Counted from the stretch's first letter, positions 34,923 through 43,462 are shown. The stretch: 64,000 nucleotides of DNA from Actinobacteria bacterium OV450 (GCA_001298555.1 LJCW01000054.1:1-64000), one strand, 5' to 3'. Numbers and translations are program-made. Notes: a model not told the origin generated them from the letters alone.

Positions 34923-35692
34923 CCGGCTGTGCTCCCCATCGGTGTCTGCGGCCTGCGGCCGCTGTGCTCGCCATCGGCCCGCAGCTCGTCGAGCGCCGGG
35001 CCCCCCGCCTCGCGCAGCCGGCGGGCCGGGCTTCCGGCCCACACCTCGCCGGGCGGCACGTCGGCCAGGACCGTGCTTCCCATACCGGTCAGCGACCAGG
35101 CGCCGACCGTCGTGTACTCCCGTACGAGGGCGCCCGCGCCCAGGTACGCGCCCCGCCCCAGCCGCACCCCGCCGCCGAGGCGGACCCCCGAGGCGAGCGT
35201 GGCGAAGTCCCCGACCGTGTCGTCGTGGGTGAGGACCGCGTGCGGCATCACCGCGACGTGGGCCCCCACCCGTACGGCCGCGGTCAGGACGCAGTGCGCG
35301 AGCAGGACGGAGCCCGCGCCGAGCACCGAGGACGCGGAGACCGCGGCCGTCGGGTGGACCACGGTCGCGTACCGGCGCTCGGGCAGGGCCAGGCGCCGGA
35401 CCAGACGGGCCCGTACCGCGTAGTCGCGCGGGCTGCCCACGCAGACCACGACCCCGGTGTGGGGCCGCCGGTGCACCAGGTCGCTGCCGCCGAGCACCGG
35501 CACCCCGTCCACGTTCCGGCCGTGCAGGGCCGGGTCGTCGTCCAGGTGACCGGCGAGCCGCCACCGCGGGGCGCGGCCGCGCGCCAGGTCGGCGGCGGCC
35601 CCGTCCCGTACGGCCTGGGCGGTCTCGCGGGCGAATCCGCCCGCGCCGACGATCAGGAGCTCCTGGGGCGGCGGGCCGTCCGGGGCGGTCAT
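34919..35692 (-). CDS. PglD-like sugar O/N-acetyltransferase (hexapeptide repeat)
   Basis: 257 residues. The N-terminal Rossmann-like PglD_N domain begins ELLIVGAGGFARETAQAV; the C-terminal left-handed beta-helix carries repeated hexapeptides (VSASSVLGAGSVLLAHCVLTAAVRVG), the catalytic histidine in HDDTVGDFATLASG, and VWAGSPARRL at the end. PglD enzymes acetylate a 4-amino UDP-sugar made by a PglE-type aminotransferase, and here such an aminotransferase gene (35689-36861) overlaps it directly. The C-terminal ~25 residues are an extra Arg/Gly-rich tail. Confidence 0.88.
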   Translation of the reverse strand: MTAPDGPPPQELLIVGAGGFARETAQAVRDGAAADLARGRAPRWRLAGHLDDDPALHGRNVDGVPVLGGSDLVHRRPHTGVVVCVGSPRDYAVRARLVRRLALPERRYATVVHPTAAVSASSVLGAGSVLLAHCVLTAAVRVGAHVAVMPHAVLTHDDTVGDFATLASGVRLGGGVRLGRGAYLGAGALVREYTTVGAWSLTGMGSTVLADVPPGEVWAGSPARRLREAGGPALDELRADGEHSGRRPQTPMGSTAG

Positions 35693-36861
35693 CCGGCCGC
35701 CCGTGCGCGCAGCACCGCGACCACCCGGTCCTGCTGGTCGTGCGTCATCGTGTGGAACAGCGGCAGGATCAGCGAGTCGCGGCTGATCCGCTCGGACACG
35801 GGCAGCGGCGCCGCCGCGTGCCCGGCGTAGGCCGGTTCCAGGTGCGAGGCCATGATCCCGCGCCGGGCCGAGATGCCGGCCTCGGCCAGCACCGCGAGGA
35901 GCTCGTCCCGGCCGACGGGGTGGTCCCCGGTCAGCAGCACCCAGTACGACTGGAAGTTGCCCTCGCCGTGACCGGGGTCGCGGACCGGGCGCAGGCCGGG
36001 GACGTCGGCGAGCAACTGCTCGTAGCGTGCCGCGAGTTCGCGGCGGCGGGCCACGATCGCGTCCAGTTTGCCGAGCTGCACCAGGCCGACCGCGGCCTGG
36101 ATGTCGGTCATCCGGTAGTTGTAGCCGACCTCCAGGTAGGCCTCGGCGATCGGCTTGCTGCTGGCGTGCCGCTGCGCCGCGGACACGTTCATGCCGTGCT
36201 CGCGCAGCCGGCGCAGGCGCTCGGCCCACTGGGCGTCGTCCGTGGTCACCATGCCGCCCTCGCCGGTGGTGATCACCTTGCGGGGGTGGAAGGACCAGGC
36301 GGCCAGCAGGGCTCCGTGGCCGACGGACTTGCCGCCCACGGTCGCGCCGATCCCGCAGGCCGCGTCCTCGACGAGGGGGACGCCCCAGTCGGCGCAGGCC
36401 GCCCGCAGGGCGTGCACGTCCGCCGGCACGCCGCCCTGGTGGACGGCGAGGACGGCCCTGGTCCGCGGTGTGCGCACGGCGTCCACGGTGTCGGGGGTCA
36501 GGTTCCCGGTGGCCTCCTCGACGTCCGCGAACACCGGGTGCGCGCCGACGTAGCGCACCGCGTTGGCGGTGGCGATGAAGGACAGTGAGGGTACGACCAC
36601 CTCGTCGCCGGGCCCGAGCTCCAGAGCGATCAGCGCCAGGTGCAGGGCGGTGGTGCACGAGCTCACGGCGATGCCGTGCTCGGCGCCCACCCGTTCCGCG
36701 AAGGCCCGCTCGAACGCGGCGACGCGGGGGCCCTGGGCGACCCAGCCGGAGAGCACCGCGTCGGCGGCCGCCCTCGCCTCCTCCTCGCCGAGCCAGGGGA
36801 CCATGACGGGGATGCGGTCGCCCCCGGGCGCCGGGACCCCGGCCGGGTGCGGCGTGCTCAT
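35689..36861 (-). CDS. DegT/DnrJ/EryC1/StrS sugar aminotransferase (PglE/ArnB-like)
   Basis: 390-residue PLP enzyme. IPVMVPWLGEEEARAAADAVLSG at the start (the GEEE form), VSSCTTALHLAL at the phosphate site, VEDAACGIGA, and PLP lysine K195 in SFHPRKVITTGEGGM. The HPRKxxTTGEGG context is that of 4-keto sugar aminotransferases (ArnB, PglE). Paired with the PglD-like gene it would install a 4-acetamido group. No 4,6-dehydratase that could supply a 4-keto sugar was found in this window. ATGA overlap on both sides. Confidence 0.9.
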   Translation of the reverse strand: MSTPHPAGVPAPGGDRIPVMVPWLGEEEARAAADAVLSGWVAQGPRVAAFERAFAERVGAEHGIAVSSCTTALHLALIALELGPGDEVVVPSLSFIATANAVRYVGAHPVFADVEEATGNLTPDTVDAVRTPRTRAVLAVHQGGVPADVHALRAACADWGVPLVEDAACGIGATVGGKSVGHGALLAAWSFHPRKVITTGEGGMVTTDDAQWAERLRRLREHGMNVSAAQRHASSKPIAEAYLEVGYNYRMTDIQAAVGLVQLGKLDAIVARRRELAARYEQLLADVPGLRPVRDPGHGEGNFQSYWVLLTGDHPVGRDELLAVLAEAGISARRGIMASHLEPAYAGHAAAPLPVSERISRDSLILPLFHTMTHDQQDRVVAVLRARAAG

Positions 36862-37844
36862 CGGCCGGCCTCCGCGTCCGCCGCGCGCTCGGCCCGCCAC
36901 CAGTCCACCAGGTCCCGCAGGCCGCGGCGCATGTCGATCTCGGTGGTGAAGCCGAGGCGCTCCGTGGCCCGTGAGGTGTCGGCGAGGCGACGGGTGACGC
37001 CGTTCACGGCGCGGGCCGGACCGTGCTCCGGCACCATGCCTTCGGCGCCCATGGCCTCCAGCAGTCCGACGGCCAGGTCGCGCAGGCTGGTCTCGGACCC
37101 GCTGGCGACGTTGAACACCTCGTCGGTCAGGTCGGATTCGGCGGCGAGCAGGTTGGCCCGCGCGATGTCCCTGACGTCGGCGAAGTCCATGGTCTGGGTG
37201 CCGTCGCCGAGGATCAGCGGCGGTTCGCCCGCGGTGATCCGTTCCATCCAGCGGATGAGCACTTCGGTGTACAGCCCGTGGATGTCCATGCGGGGCCCGT
37301 ACACGTTGAAGTAGCGCAGGGCGATGTAGTCCAGCCCGTACATGGCGTGGAAGCTGCGCAGCACACCTTCGTTGAAGGCCTTCGCCGCCCCGTAGAAGGT
37401 GTCGTTGTTGTACGGGTGGTGGCGCTCGGTGGTGGGGAAGGTCTCGGCGAGGCCGTAGACGGAGGCCGAGGACGAGGCGACGACCTTGCCCACTCCGGCG
37501 GCGACCGCCGCCTCCAGCACGTTGAACGTGCCGTCGACCAGTACCTCGTTCGCCAGCCGGGGCTCCTCCGCGCACTGGGTGATCCGGATGGCGGCCAGGT
37601 GGAACACCAGGTCGGCGCCCTCGGTCGCCTTGCGGACGGCGGTCGTGTCACGGATGTCGCCGTCGACGACGTCGACCACGCCGCTCTGCAGGGCGCGGGC
37701 CAGGTTCGCGGCGCGCCCCCGCACGAAGTTGTCGAGCACCACGATCTCGCGGGCCCCGTTGTCCACCAGCAGGTCGACCACGTGCGAGCCGATCGTGCCC
37801 GCCCCTCCGGTGACCAGAATCCTCTTGCCTCGTACGCTGCTCAA
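36858..37844 (-). CDS. NAD-dependent nucleotide-sugar epimerase (extended SDR)
   Basis: 328 residues. TTG start (SD GGGGCAGGG) gives LSSVRGKRILVTGG; the NAD-binding motif TGGAGTIG is at 12-19. The catalytic set is S in VASSSASVYG and YxxxK in FYGAAKAF, followed by NVYGPRMDIHGLYTEVL. The serine (not TDE) pattern points to an epimerase of the UDP-glucose/UDP-GlcNAc 4-epimerase group rather than a 4,6-dehydratase. Second gene of the leftward operon. Confidence 0.9.
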   Translation of the reverse strand: MSSVRGKRILVTGGAGTIGSHVVDLLVDNGAREIVVLDNFVRGRAANLARALQSGVVDVVDGDIRDTTAVRKATEGADLVFHLAAIRITQCAEEPRLANEVLVDGTFNVLEAAVAAGVGKVVASSSASVYGLAETFPTTERHHPYNNDTFYGAAKAFNEGVLRSFHAMYGLDYIALRYFNVYGPRMDIHGLYTEVLIRWMERITAGEPPLILGDGTQTMDFADVRDIARANLLAAESDLTDEVFNVASGSETSLRDLAVGLLEAMGAEGMVPEHGPARAVNGVTRRLADTSRATERLGFTTEIDMRRGLRDLVDWWRAERAADAEAGR

Positions 37845-37968
37845 CGCCCTGCCCCTACTGAGTCGGTCGTGGTGTGTGCTGCTGCGCCCGGCGCGGTGTG
37901 CGCGGCTGCGGGCGCGGTGGTGCCGGGATCGGCCGGGCGGGCGGTCGCGCCCGCGGCTGCGCGAACGG

Positions 37969-39093
37969 TCAACGGCCGGTGCGCAGTCCGACGACCGCGC
38001 CACGGAACTCCAGGCTGCGGGAGGCCGCTTCGAGGATGTCGAGGACCTGGAGTCCCGAGCGGCCGTCGGTCAGCGCCGGCCGGCGCGTCCGGACGGCGGC
38101 GGCGAACTCCTCGACCATGCTGCGCAGGGCCTCCTTCTCGCCGAGCGCGGGCGCCACCATGTCGCCGCTGCGGTAGGAGACGAGCATGTCGCGGCGCTCG
38201 TCCGCGCCGATCTCCTGCGGAGCGGTCATGTCCACCCCGCGGTCGAACACCGCGATGCGCTGGGTGGGGTTGAGGTCGTCCCACACGAGAGTGCGCTTGG
38301 AGCCGCCGACCATCGTGGTGCGGACCTTGACCGGGGACAGCCAGTTGACGTGCACGTGCGCGATGGCGCCGGTGTTGAGCGTGAGCGTCAGGTAGGCGAC
38401 GCAGGACTGGCCGGCGCCGATCGGGTCGGCCCCGTGCGCGGCGACGGCGACGGGCCGGACGTTCTCCGGGAGGATGAAGTCGAGGACCGAGAGGTCGTGG
38501 GGGGCCAGGTCCCACAGGACGTCGACGTCCTTCTGGACGAGCCCCAGGTTGATCCGGACGGAGTCGAAGAACTGGATCTCGCCGAGGTCGCCGGCGCGGA
38601 CCATCTCGCGGATGCGGCCGACGGCCGGGGTGTAGCAGTAGGTGTGGTCGCACATGAGCGTGAGACCGCGCGACTCCGCCTCGGTCACCAGGCGCAGGCC
38701 GTCCTCGTACGTGGCGGCGAGGGGCTTCTCCACGAGGACGTGCTTGCCGGCCCGCAGTGCGGCCAGCGCCACGTCGAGGTGGGTGCCGGCCGGGGTCGCC
38801 ACGGCGACGGCCTCGACGGCCGGGTCGGCCAGGACCGCCGCGTAGTCGGAGGTCGCCTGCACGGTGGAGTATCCGCCGAGCACCTTCCGGGCCCGGTCGA
38901 TGTTCAGATCGCAGAGCCAGCGGAGCCGGAACTCCGGACTCGACTGGAAGTTGCGGACGAGATTGGGACCCCAGTAGCCCGCGCCGACGACGGCGACGCC
39001 TAACGGCTCCATCCGCCCCGGGCTCGCGGCCCCTGCGGCGCGCCCCGCGAATTTCACGGTGTCCTTCGCGGTGTCCTTGCCGGTGTCGTTCAC
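37969..39093 (-). CDS. Gfo/Idh/MocA oxidoreductase (WbpB/WlbA-like), TTA codon 31
   Basis: 374 residues. The GTG start at 39093 has AAGGAAGGGG before it and gives a ~27-residue N-terminal tail rich in Lys, Thr and Asp. Then comes the Rossmann domain (GVAVVGAGYWGPNLVRNF at 32-49), the family EKPLA motif with the catalytic lysine, and the alpha/beta C-terminal domain with the DLAPHDLSVLDF active-site histidine. WlbA/WbpB oxidise C3 of UDP-GlcNAcA, the step before a WbpE aminotransferase. Codon 31 (39001-39003) is TTA, so this first gene of the leftward operon should be bldA-dependent. Confidence 0.9.
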   Translation of the reverse strand: MNDTGKDTAKDTVKFAGRAAGAASPGRMEPLGVAVVGAGYWGPNLVRNFQSSPEFRLRWLCDLNIDRARKVLGGYSTVQATSDYAAVLADPAVEAVAVATPAGTHLDVALAALRAGKHVLVEKPLAATYEDGLRLVTEAESRGLTLMCDHTYCYTPAVGRIREMVRAGDLGEIQFFDSVRINLGLVQKDVDVLWDLAPHDLSVLDFILPENVRPVAVAAHGADPIGAGQSCVAYLTLTLNTGAIAHVHVNWLSPVKVRTTMVGGSKRTLVWDDLNPTQRIAVFDRGVDMTAPQEIGADERRDMLVSYRSGDMVAPALGEKEALRSMVEEFAAAVRTRRPALTDGRSGLQVLDILEAASRSLEFRGAVVGLRTGR

Positions 39094-39502
39094 AGCGTTC
39101 CCCTTCCTTCCACGCACGCCCTCGGGCGTGTCGACAACCCATGGCGGGGACGCGTGCGAAGGAAGGGGGTGCCGCCGACGGCCGGCCGGATCGCGTGCGC
39201 GATCCGTGCATGCCCGCCCAACGGTGATGGCCCCCCACAACCGATGCCTACGTGTTTCGACGTACTTTCCGCCCCCCGGCCGCCCGGCGCCCCTCGCGCC
39301 GGTCCGGCCACGGGCGGGCGGCCTGTTCCCCACAGGCCACCGCACCCGCACAAACCTCAACTGCCTTGCTCCGGTTGGATTGCAGCGTCGCCGAAGCACG
39401 CCGAATCCGGTCGGCTGCGTTCAATCTAGACCACCGGGACTACCCCCGGGGGGAGTTGGAGGAAACGGTCGGCGCGGGTGTTCGAGCGTGCATACTTCCG
39501 GG
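39094..39502. promoter_or_regulatory. 409-bp divergent promoter region with palindromes
   Basis: Non-coding region between the leftward operon (start 39093) and the GT2 gene (start 39503). It contains CACGCCC-TC-GGGCGTG (39115-39130, leader hairpin), the perfect 9-2-9 palindrome CGGATCGCG-TG-CGCGATCCG (39187-39206) and TACGT-gtttcg-ACGTA (39249-39264). CATACT about seven bases before 39503 suggests a leaderless rightward transcript. No coding frame here looks real. Confidence 0.55.
39187..39206. promoter_or_regulatory. Perfect 9-2-9 palindrome, operator candidate
   Basis: CGGATCGCG and CGCGATCCG separated by TG, about 94 bp upstream of the GTG start of the leftward oxidoreductase gene. Good candidate site for a regulator of the leftward operon; the regulator is not known. 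Confidence 0.5.
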
Positions 39503-40366
39503 GTGACCAGCATCGTGATCCCGGCGCACAACGAGGGCCGGGTCATCGGCCGACTCCTCGACGCGCTCCTCGCCGGCGCCCCGGAATCCGGGCCCGACAT
39601 CGTCGTGGTCTGCAACGGCTGTACGGACGACACCGCCGCGGTGGCGGGCGCGCGGGGCCCCCGCGTCCGGGTGGTGGAGATACCGACTCCCTCCAAACAC
39701 ACGGCACTGCGGGTCGGGGACGAACACGCGCGGGGCTTCCCCCGGCTGTACGTCGACGCCGACGTCGAGTTCGGGGCGGCGGACGTACGGGCGCTGGCCG
39801 GGGCCCTCGCCTCCGGTCCCGGCCTCCTCGCCGCCGCCCCCGGGCGCGACATCCCCCTCTCCGGTTCCGCCTGGCCGGTCCGCGCGTACTACCGGGTCTG
39901 GCAGCGGCTCCCGGCCGTCCGCGAGGGCCTGTTCGGGCGGGGGGTCATCGCGGTGACCGAGCGGGGGCACGCGCGGATCGCCGCCCTGCCCCCGCTGATG
40001 GCCGACGACCTGGCGGCGTCCCTCGCGTTCGCCCCGCAGGAGCGGCGCGTGGTCGAGGCGGCCCGGGTCGTGGTGCATCCGCCGCGCACCTGGGCGGACC
40101 TGATCAGGCGGCGGGTCAGGGCGGCGACCTCGTCCGCCGAGCTGGAGCGCTTCCAGGCGTCCGGCGGGGCGGGCGCACCGGCGGCCCCCTCCGCCCGGAC
40201 CGGGACGGGCGATCTGCGCGCCCTGCTGCTGGCCCGGCCGAGCCTGCTGCCCGGAGTCGTGGTGTTCGTCGTCGCGGCCCTCGCCGCCCGCCGGGGTGCC
40301 CGCAGGGCCGTCCGCAGCGGGGACTTCTCCACATGGCTCCGCGACGAGAGCAGCCGGCAGGGCTGA
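39503..40366 (+). CDS. GT2-family glycosyltransferase with C-terminal membrane segment
   Basis: 287 residues. SIVIPAHNEGRVIGRLLDAL and VVCNGCTDDTAAV are the donor-binding half; YVDADVEFGAADV is the metal-binding motif. The C-terminal part has a MADDLAASLAF acceptor loop, and a hydrophobic helix near 252-270 (LLPGVVVFVVAALAA) that would attach it to the membrane. GTG start; CATACT seven bases before it suggests a leaderless message. The fourth GT2 gene of the locus and the only one in its own rightward unit. Confidence 0.87.
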   Translation: MTSIVIPAHNEGRVIGRLLDALLAGAPESGPDIVVVCNGCTDDTAAVAGARGPRVRVVEIPTPSKHTALRVGDEHARGFPRLYVDADVEFGAADVRALAGALASGPGLLAAAPGRDIPLSGSAWPVRAYYRVWQRLPAVREGLFGRGVIAVTERGHARIAALPPLMADDLAASLAFAPQERRVVEAARVVVHPPRTWADLIRRRVRAATSSAELERFQASGGAGAPAAPSARTGTGDLRALLLARPSLLPGVVVFVVAALAARRGARRAVRSGDFSTWLRDESSRQG

Positions 40367-40512
40367 GCGGCGCCGAGCTGCCGCGCGCTGCGTGGCGCGT
40401 GGCGCGTGCCGCCGGATCGGGCCGTACGCAGCCCAGTCGGCCCGTACCACCACTAGGGTTCCACACGTACGTTCGACTGACTTCAGACCGCCGGCACCGG
40501 GAGTTCGGAAGC

Positions 40513-41871
40513 ATGTACCTCGCCGACCGCTCCGCGCCCGCGCCAGCGGGCGCGCAGACCGCACCGGACGGCGGGCCCGGCCGGGCCCCCGCGGTCGCCT
40601 CGACCGTTCTCGCGCTCGGCGCGGTCAGCCTGGTCACCGACGTCTCCTCCGAGATGGTCACCGCCGTGCTGCCGCTGTACCTGGTCGCCGGCCTGGGGCT
40701 GAGCCCGCTCGGCTTCGGTGCGCTCGACGGCGTCTACAACGGGGTGAGCGCGCTCGTGCAGCTGACCGGCGGCCACCTCGCCGACCGGGTCCGCAACCAC
40801 AAGCTGATCGCCGGGATCGGCTACGGCCTGTCCGCCCTGTGCAAACCGCTGCTGCTGCTCGCGCACGGTCTCGGACCGGTGGGTGTGGTCCTCGCCCTGG
40901 AACGCACCGGCAAGGGCCTGCGCACCGCACCGCGCGACGCACTCATCTCCCTGTCCACCCCTGCCGGGTTACAGGGCCGGGCGTTCGGGGTGCACCGCGC
41001 CATGGACACGACCGGGGCCCTGCTCGGCCCGCTCGCCGCCTTCTTCATCCTGAATGCGGCGGTGGGCGGATACGACGCCGTGTTCGGAGTCAGCGCCTGC
41101 ATCGCCGTGCTCGGCGTCGTGGTGCTCGTGCTGTTCGTCCCGTCGGGCGCGGCCCTGGGCCCGACCGGCCCGGAGTCGGGTCCGGTGAAGGCCGCCGCGG
41201 TGAAGCCCGACGCCGGGAAGCCCCACGCGGTGAAGCCCGAGGCGGTGAACGTGCGCGAGGCGCTCGCCCTGCTGCGGCTGCCCCGGCTGCGCGCCCTGGC
41301 GGTCTGCGCCGTACTGCTGGGCCTGACCACCGTCAGCGACGCCTTCCTCTACCTGCTGCTCCAGGACCGCAGCGGCATCCGCGAGCAGTGGTTCCCGCTG
41401 CTCCCCCTCGGCACCGCCGCCGTGTTCCTGCTGCTGGCCGTGCCGGCCGGCGCCCTGGCCGACAGGATCGGCCGCCGGACCGTGTTCCTCACCGGGCACG
41501 CCCTCCTGCTGGCCGGGTACGGGCTGCTGCTCTGGGCCCCGCACTGGCCCGCCCTGCCGTGGCTGGTCCTCGTCCTGCACGGCGTGTTCTACGCCGCCAC
41601 CGACGGGGTGCTGCCGGCGGCCGTCGGGGCGACCGTGCCCGCGAAGCTGCGGGCCACCGGCATCGCCCTCGTCGGCACCGGCCAGGCGCTCGCCCGCTTC
41701 GGCTGCTCGCTCGCCTTCGGCGCCGCCTGGACGCTCTGGGGCGCCGGTCCGGCGCTCGCCGCCGCCGCGGCCGGCCTGTGCTGCTGCGCGGCCGTCGCAG
41801 GCCTCGTACTCCGCCCGGCGGCCCCGGGCTCCGCTCCGGACCCGGCCCGACTCCCCCGAGGAACCCGATGA
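40513..41871 (+). CDS. MFS transporter, TTA codon 153
   Basis: 452 residues with 12 predicted membrane helices. The MFS loop motif GGHLADRVRNHK between helices 2 and 3 and its counterpart AGALADRIGRRT after helix 8 are clear. A Pro/Lys-rich cytosolic linker between helices 6 and 7 has repeats of AVKP/GKPHAVKP type. Codon 153 (40969-40971, in TPAGLQGR) is TTA, so it is likely co-regulated with the polysaccharide genes through bldA. TAGGGT (40455-40460) is a probable -10 box. Coupled to the next gene by ATGA. Substrate unknown. Confidence 0.88.
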   Translation: MYLADRSAPAPAGAQTAPDGGPGRAPAVASTVLALGAVSLVTDVSSEMVTAVLPLYLVAGLGLSPLGFGALDGVYNGVSALVQLTGGHLADRVRNHKLIAGIGYGLSALCKPLLLLAHGLGPVGVVLALERTGKGLRTAPRDALISLSTPAGLQGRAFGVHRAMDTTGALLGPLAAFFILNAAVGGYDAVFGVSACIAVLGVVVLVLFVPSGAALGPTGPESGPVKAAAVKPDAGKPHAVKPEAVNVREALALLRLPRLRALAVCAVLLGLTTVSDAFLYLLLQDRSGIREQWFPLLPLGTAAVFLLLAVPAGALADRIGRRTVFLTGHALLLAGYGLLLWAPHWPALPWLVLVLHGVFYAATDGVLPAAVGATVPAKLRATGIALVGTGQALARFGCSLAFGAAWTLWGAGPALAAAAAGLCCCAAVAGLVLRPAAPGSAPDPARLPRGTR

Positions 41872-42881
41872 CCCGCTCACGCCGGCTGCTCGTACTCGCC
41901 GTGGCCGTGCTGCTCCTCGGGGGCCTCGCCGCCGCCCTGGTGCTGCGCGCCGCCGCCCGCGCCGAGCAGACGCGGGCGGGCGACCCGACGGTCGCCGAAG
42001 GCCGGGTCACGCTCGGGCCGCAGGACCGGCTGGCCTTCCTCAACGGCGCGAAGGGGCCGCACCGCGGGGCCCTCGCATCGGTCCCGGGGCAGGACCCCGA
42101 GGGCGGCCGGACCGCCTCGGGACTCACCTGTCAGCGCTTCCACGCGGCCGCCGGGACCGGCGTGTGCCTGAACTCCAGCCCCGGGGCGCTCGCCCAGGAC
42201 AACAAGGCCCTGATCGTCGACGCCGATCTGCGCACCCTGCACGGCTTCCCGCTCGCCGGGACCCCCTCGCGGGCCCGGGTCTCGCCGACCGGCCACTTCG
42301 CCGCCTGGACGGTGTTCGTGGCCGGCGAGTCCTACGGCGCCGCGTTCTTCTCCACCCGTACGACGATCGTCGACACCCGTACCTGGGCCGTCGAACCGGA
42401 CCTGGAGAAGTTCTCCATCGTGCTGGACGACCGCCCCTACAGCTCGGGGGACGTGAACTTCTGGGGCGTCACCTTCTCCAAGGACGACGACACCTTCTAC
42501 GCCACGCTCGGGACCGCCGGTCAGACGTACCTGGTGAAGGGCTCGCTCGCGCGTCGCACCGTCACCACCCTCGCCCGGAACGTGGAGTGCCCGTCCCTGT
42601 CCCCGGACGAGACCCAGGTCGCGTACAAGAAGCGCGTCATGCGCGGCGCTTCGCTGTGGCGCGAGCACGTCCTGGACCTGCGGACGCTGCGGGAGCAGCC
42701 GCTCGCCGAGAAGCGCAGCGTGGACGACCAGGCCCTGTGGCTCGACGACCGCACGGTGGCCTACGCCCTGCCCGCCGAGGGCGCGCCGGACACCACCGAC
42801 CTCTGGACGGTGCCCGCGGACGGATCGGGCGCCCCCCGCATCCTGACCCCGGCGGCCTCCTCCCCGACCCGCCTCGGCTGA
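41868..42881 (+). CDS. Membrane-anchored TolB/PD40-like beta-propeller protein
   Basis: 337 residues. N-terminal hydrophobic anchor (about 6-27), then an extracytoplasmic domain built of WD40/PD40-like repeats: VSPTGHFAAWTVFV, WGVTFSKDDDTFYATL, PSLSPDETQVAYKKR and LWLDDRTVAYALP. Coupled by ATGA to the MFS transporter, which suggests a partner role at the outer face, such as substrate capture. No catalytic residues are visible. Confidence 0.78.
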   Translation: MTRSRRLLVLAVAVLLLGGLAAALVLRAAARAEQTRAGDPTVAEGRVTLGPQDRLAFLNGAKGPHRGALASVPGQDPEGGRTASGLTCQRFHAAAGTGVCLNSSPGALAQDNKALIVDADLRTLHGFPLAGTPSRARVSPTGHFAAWTVFVAGESYGAAFFSTRTTIVDTRTWAVEPDLEKFSIVLDDRPYSSGDVNFWGVTFSKDDDTFYATLGTAGQTYLVKGSLARRTVTTLARNVECPSLSPDETQVAYKKRVMRGASLWREHVLDLRTLREQPLAEKRSVDDQALWLDDRTVAYALPAEGAPDTTDLWTVPADGSGAPRILTPAASSPTRLG

Positions 42882-43007
42882 CCGCCGGACCACGGCGGAA
42901 GAGCCGCAGACACCCCGGAGCCGCACCCCGGAGCCGGCCCTCGTCCGGTACGCGCCCGGCCGGTCAGGCCCGGGCCACTGCACGCGGCGCGCCGACCGCT
43001 GCCTCCC

Positions 43008-43032
43008 GCCGGTCCGCCCCCTGCGGACCGGC
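43008..43032. terminator. Hairpin terminator between convergent genes
   Basis: GCCGGTCCGC, loop of five bases, GCGGACCGGC: perfect 10-bp stem between the propeller gene (+) and the SHOCT gene (-). Confidence 0.7.
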
Positions 43033-43063
43033 TCGGAGACCACCACCGGGCGCGCCCGCCGGG

Positions 43064-43462
43064 TCAGGTCAGGAGCTTCGTCTTGGCCTGCTGGAACTCT
43101 TCCTCGCTGAGCACGCCGCGGGCCTTCAGGTCGGCGAGCTTGGCCAGTTCGTCCGCGCCCGCTCCACCGGCCGGGGCGGTGCCCGCCGTCTGGCGGATGT
43201 AGTCCTGGAACGCGGCCTCGCTCTGCTTGGCGGCCTTCACGTCCCGCTGGGTCATGCCCTTGCCGCGGGCGATGACGTAGACGAGCACTCCCAGGAAGGG
43301 CAGCACGATCACGAAGATCAGCCAGCCCGCCTTGCCCCAGCCGCTCATCTCGTGGTCACGGAAGATGTCCGTGATGATCTTGAACAGCAGGAACAGCCAC
43401 ATGATCCACAGAAAGAACCAGAGCATGGACCAGAACACGGAGAGTGCGGGGTAGTCGTCCAT
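43064..43462 (-). CDS. Membrane protein with PLDc_N-like and SHOCT domains
   Basis: 132 residues. Two helices (about 8-30 and 45-65) in the PLD nuclease N-terminal-like arrangement WxxLxxxKxxTD...GWGKAGWLIFVIVLPFLGVLVYV, then a linker and a C-terminal SHOCT motif (ELAKLADLKARGVLSEEEFQQAKTKLL). SHOCT is a short oligomerisation or targeting helix pair. AAGGAGG SD. A second SHOCT protein lies at 50816. Role unknown; such proteins are common envelope-stress-type genes in Streptomyces. Confidence 0.88.
   Translation of the reverse strand: MDDYPALSVFWSMLWFFLWIMWLFLLFKIITDIFRDHEMSGWGKAGWLIFVIVLPFLGVLVYVIARGKGMTQRDVKAAKQSEAAFQDYIRQTAGTAPAGGAGADELAKLADLKARGVLSEEEFQQAKTKLLT

Noticed and set aside
36858..37844. 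SDR gene considered as the missing 4,6-dehydratase
   Set aside because: It has the serine-tyrosine-lysine epimerase triad rather than the Asp/Glu pair of dehydratases.
39503..42881. Considered as an antibiotic-export island separate from the polysaccharide locus
   Set aside because: The GT2 gene and the TTA codon in the MFS gene tie it more simply to the polysaccharide locus, although this is not proven.
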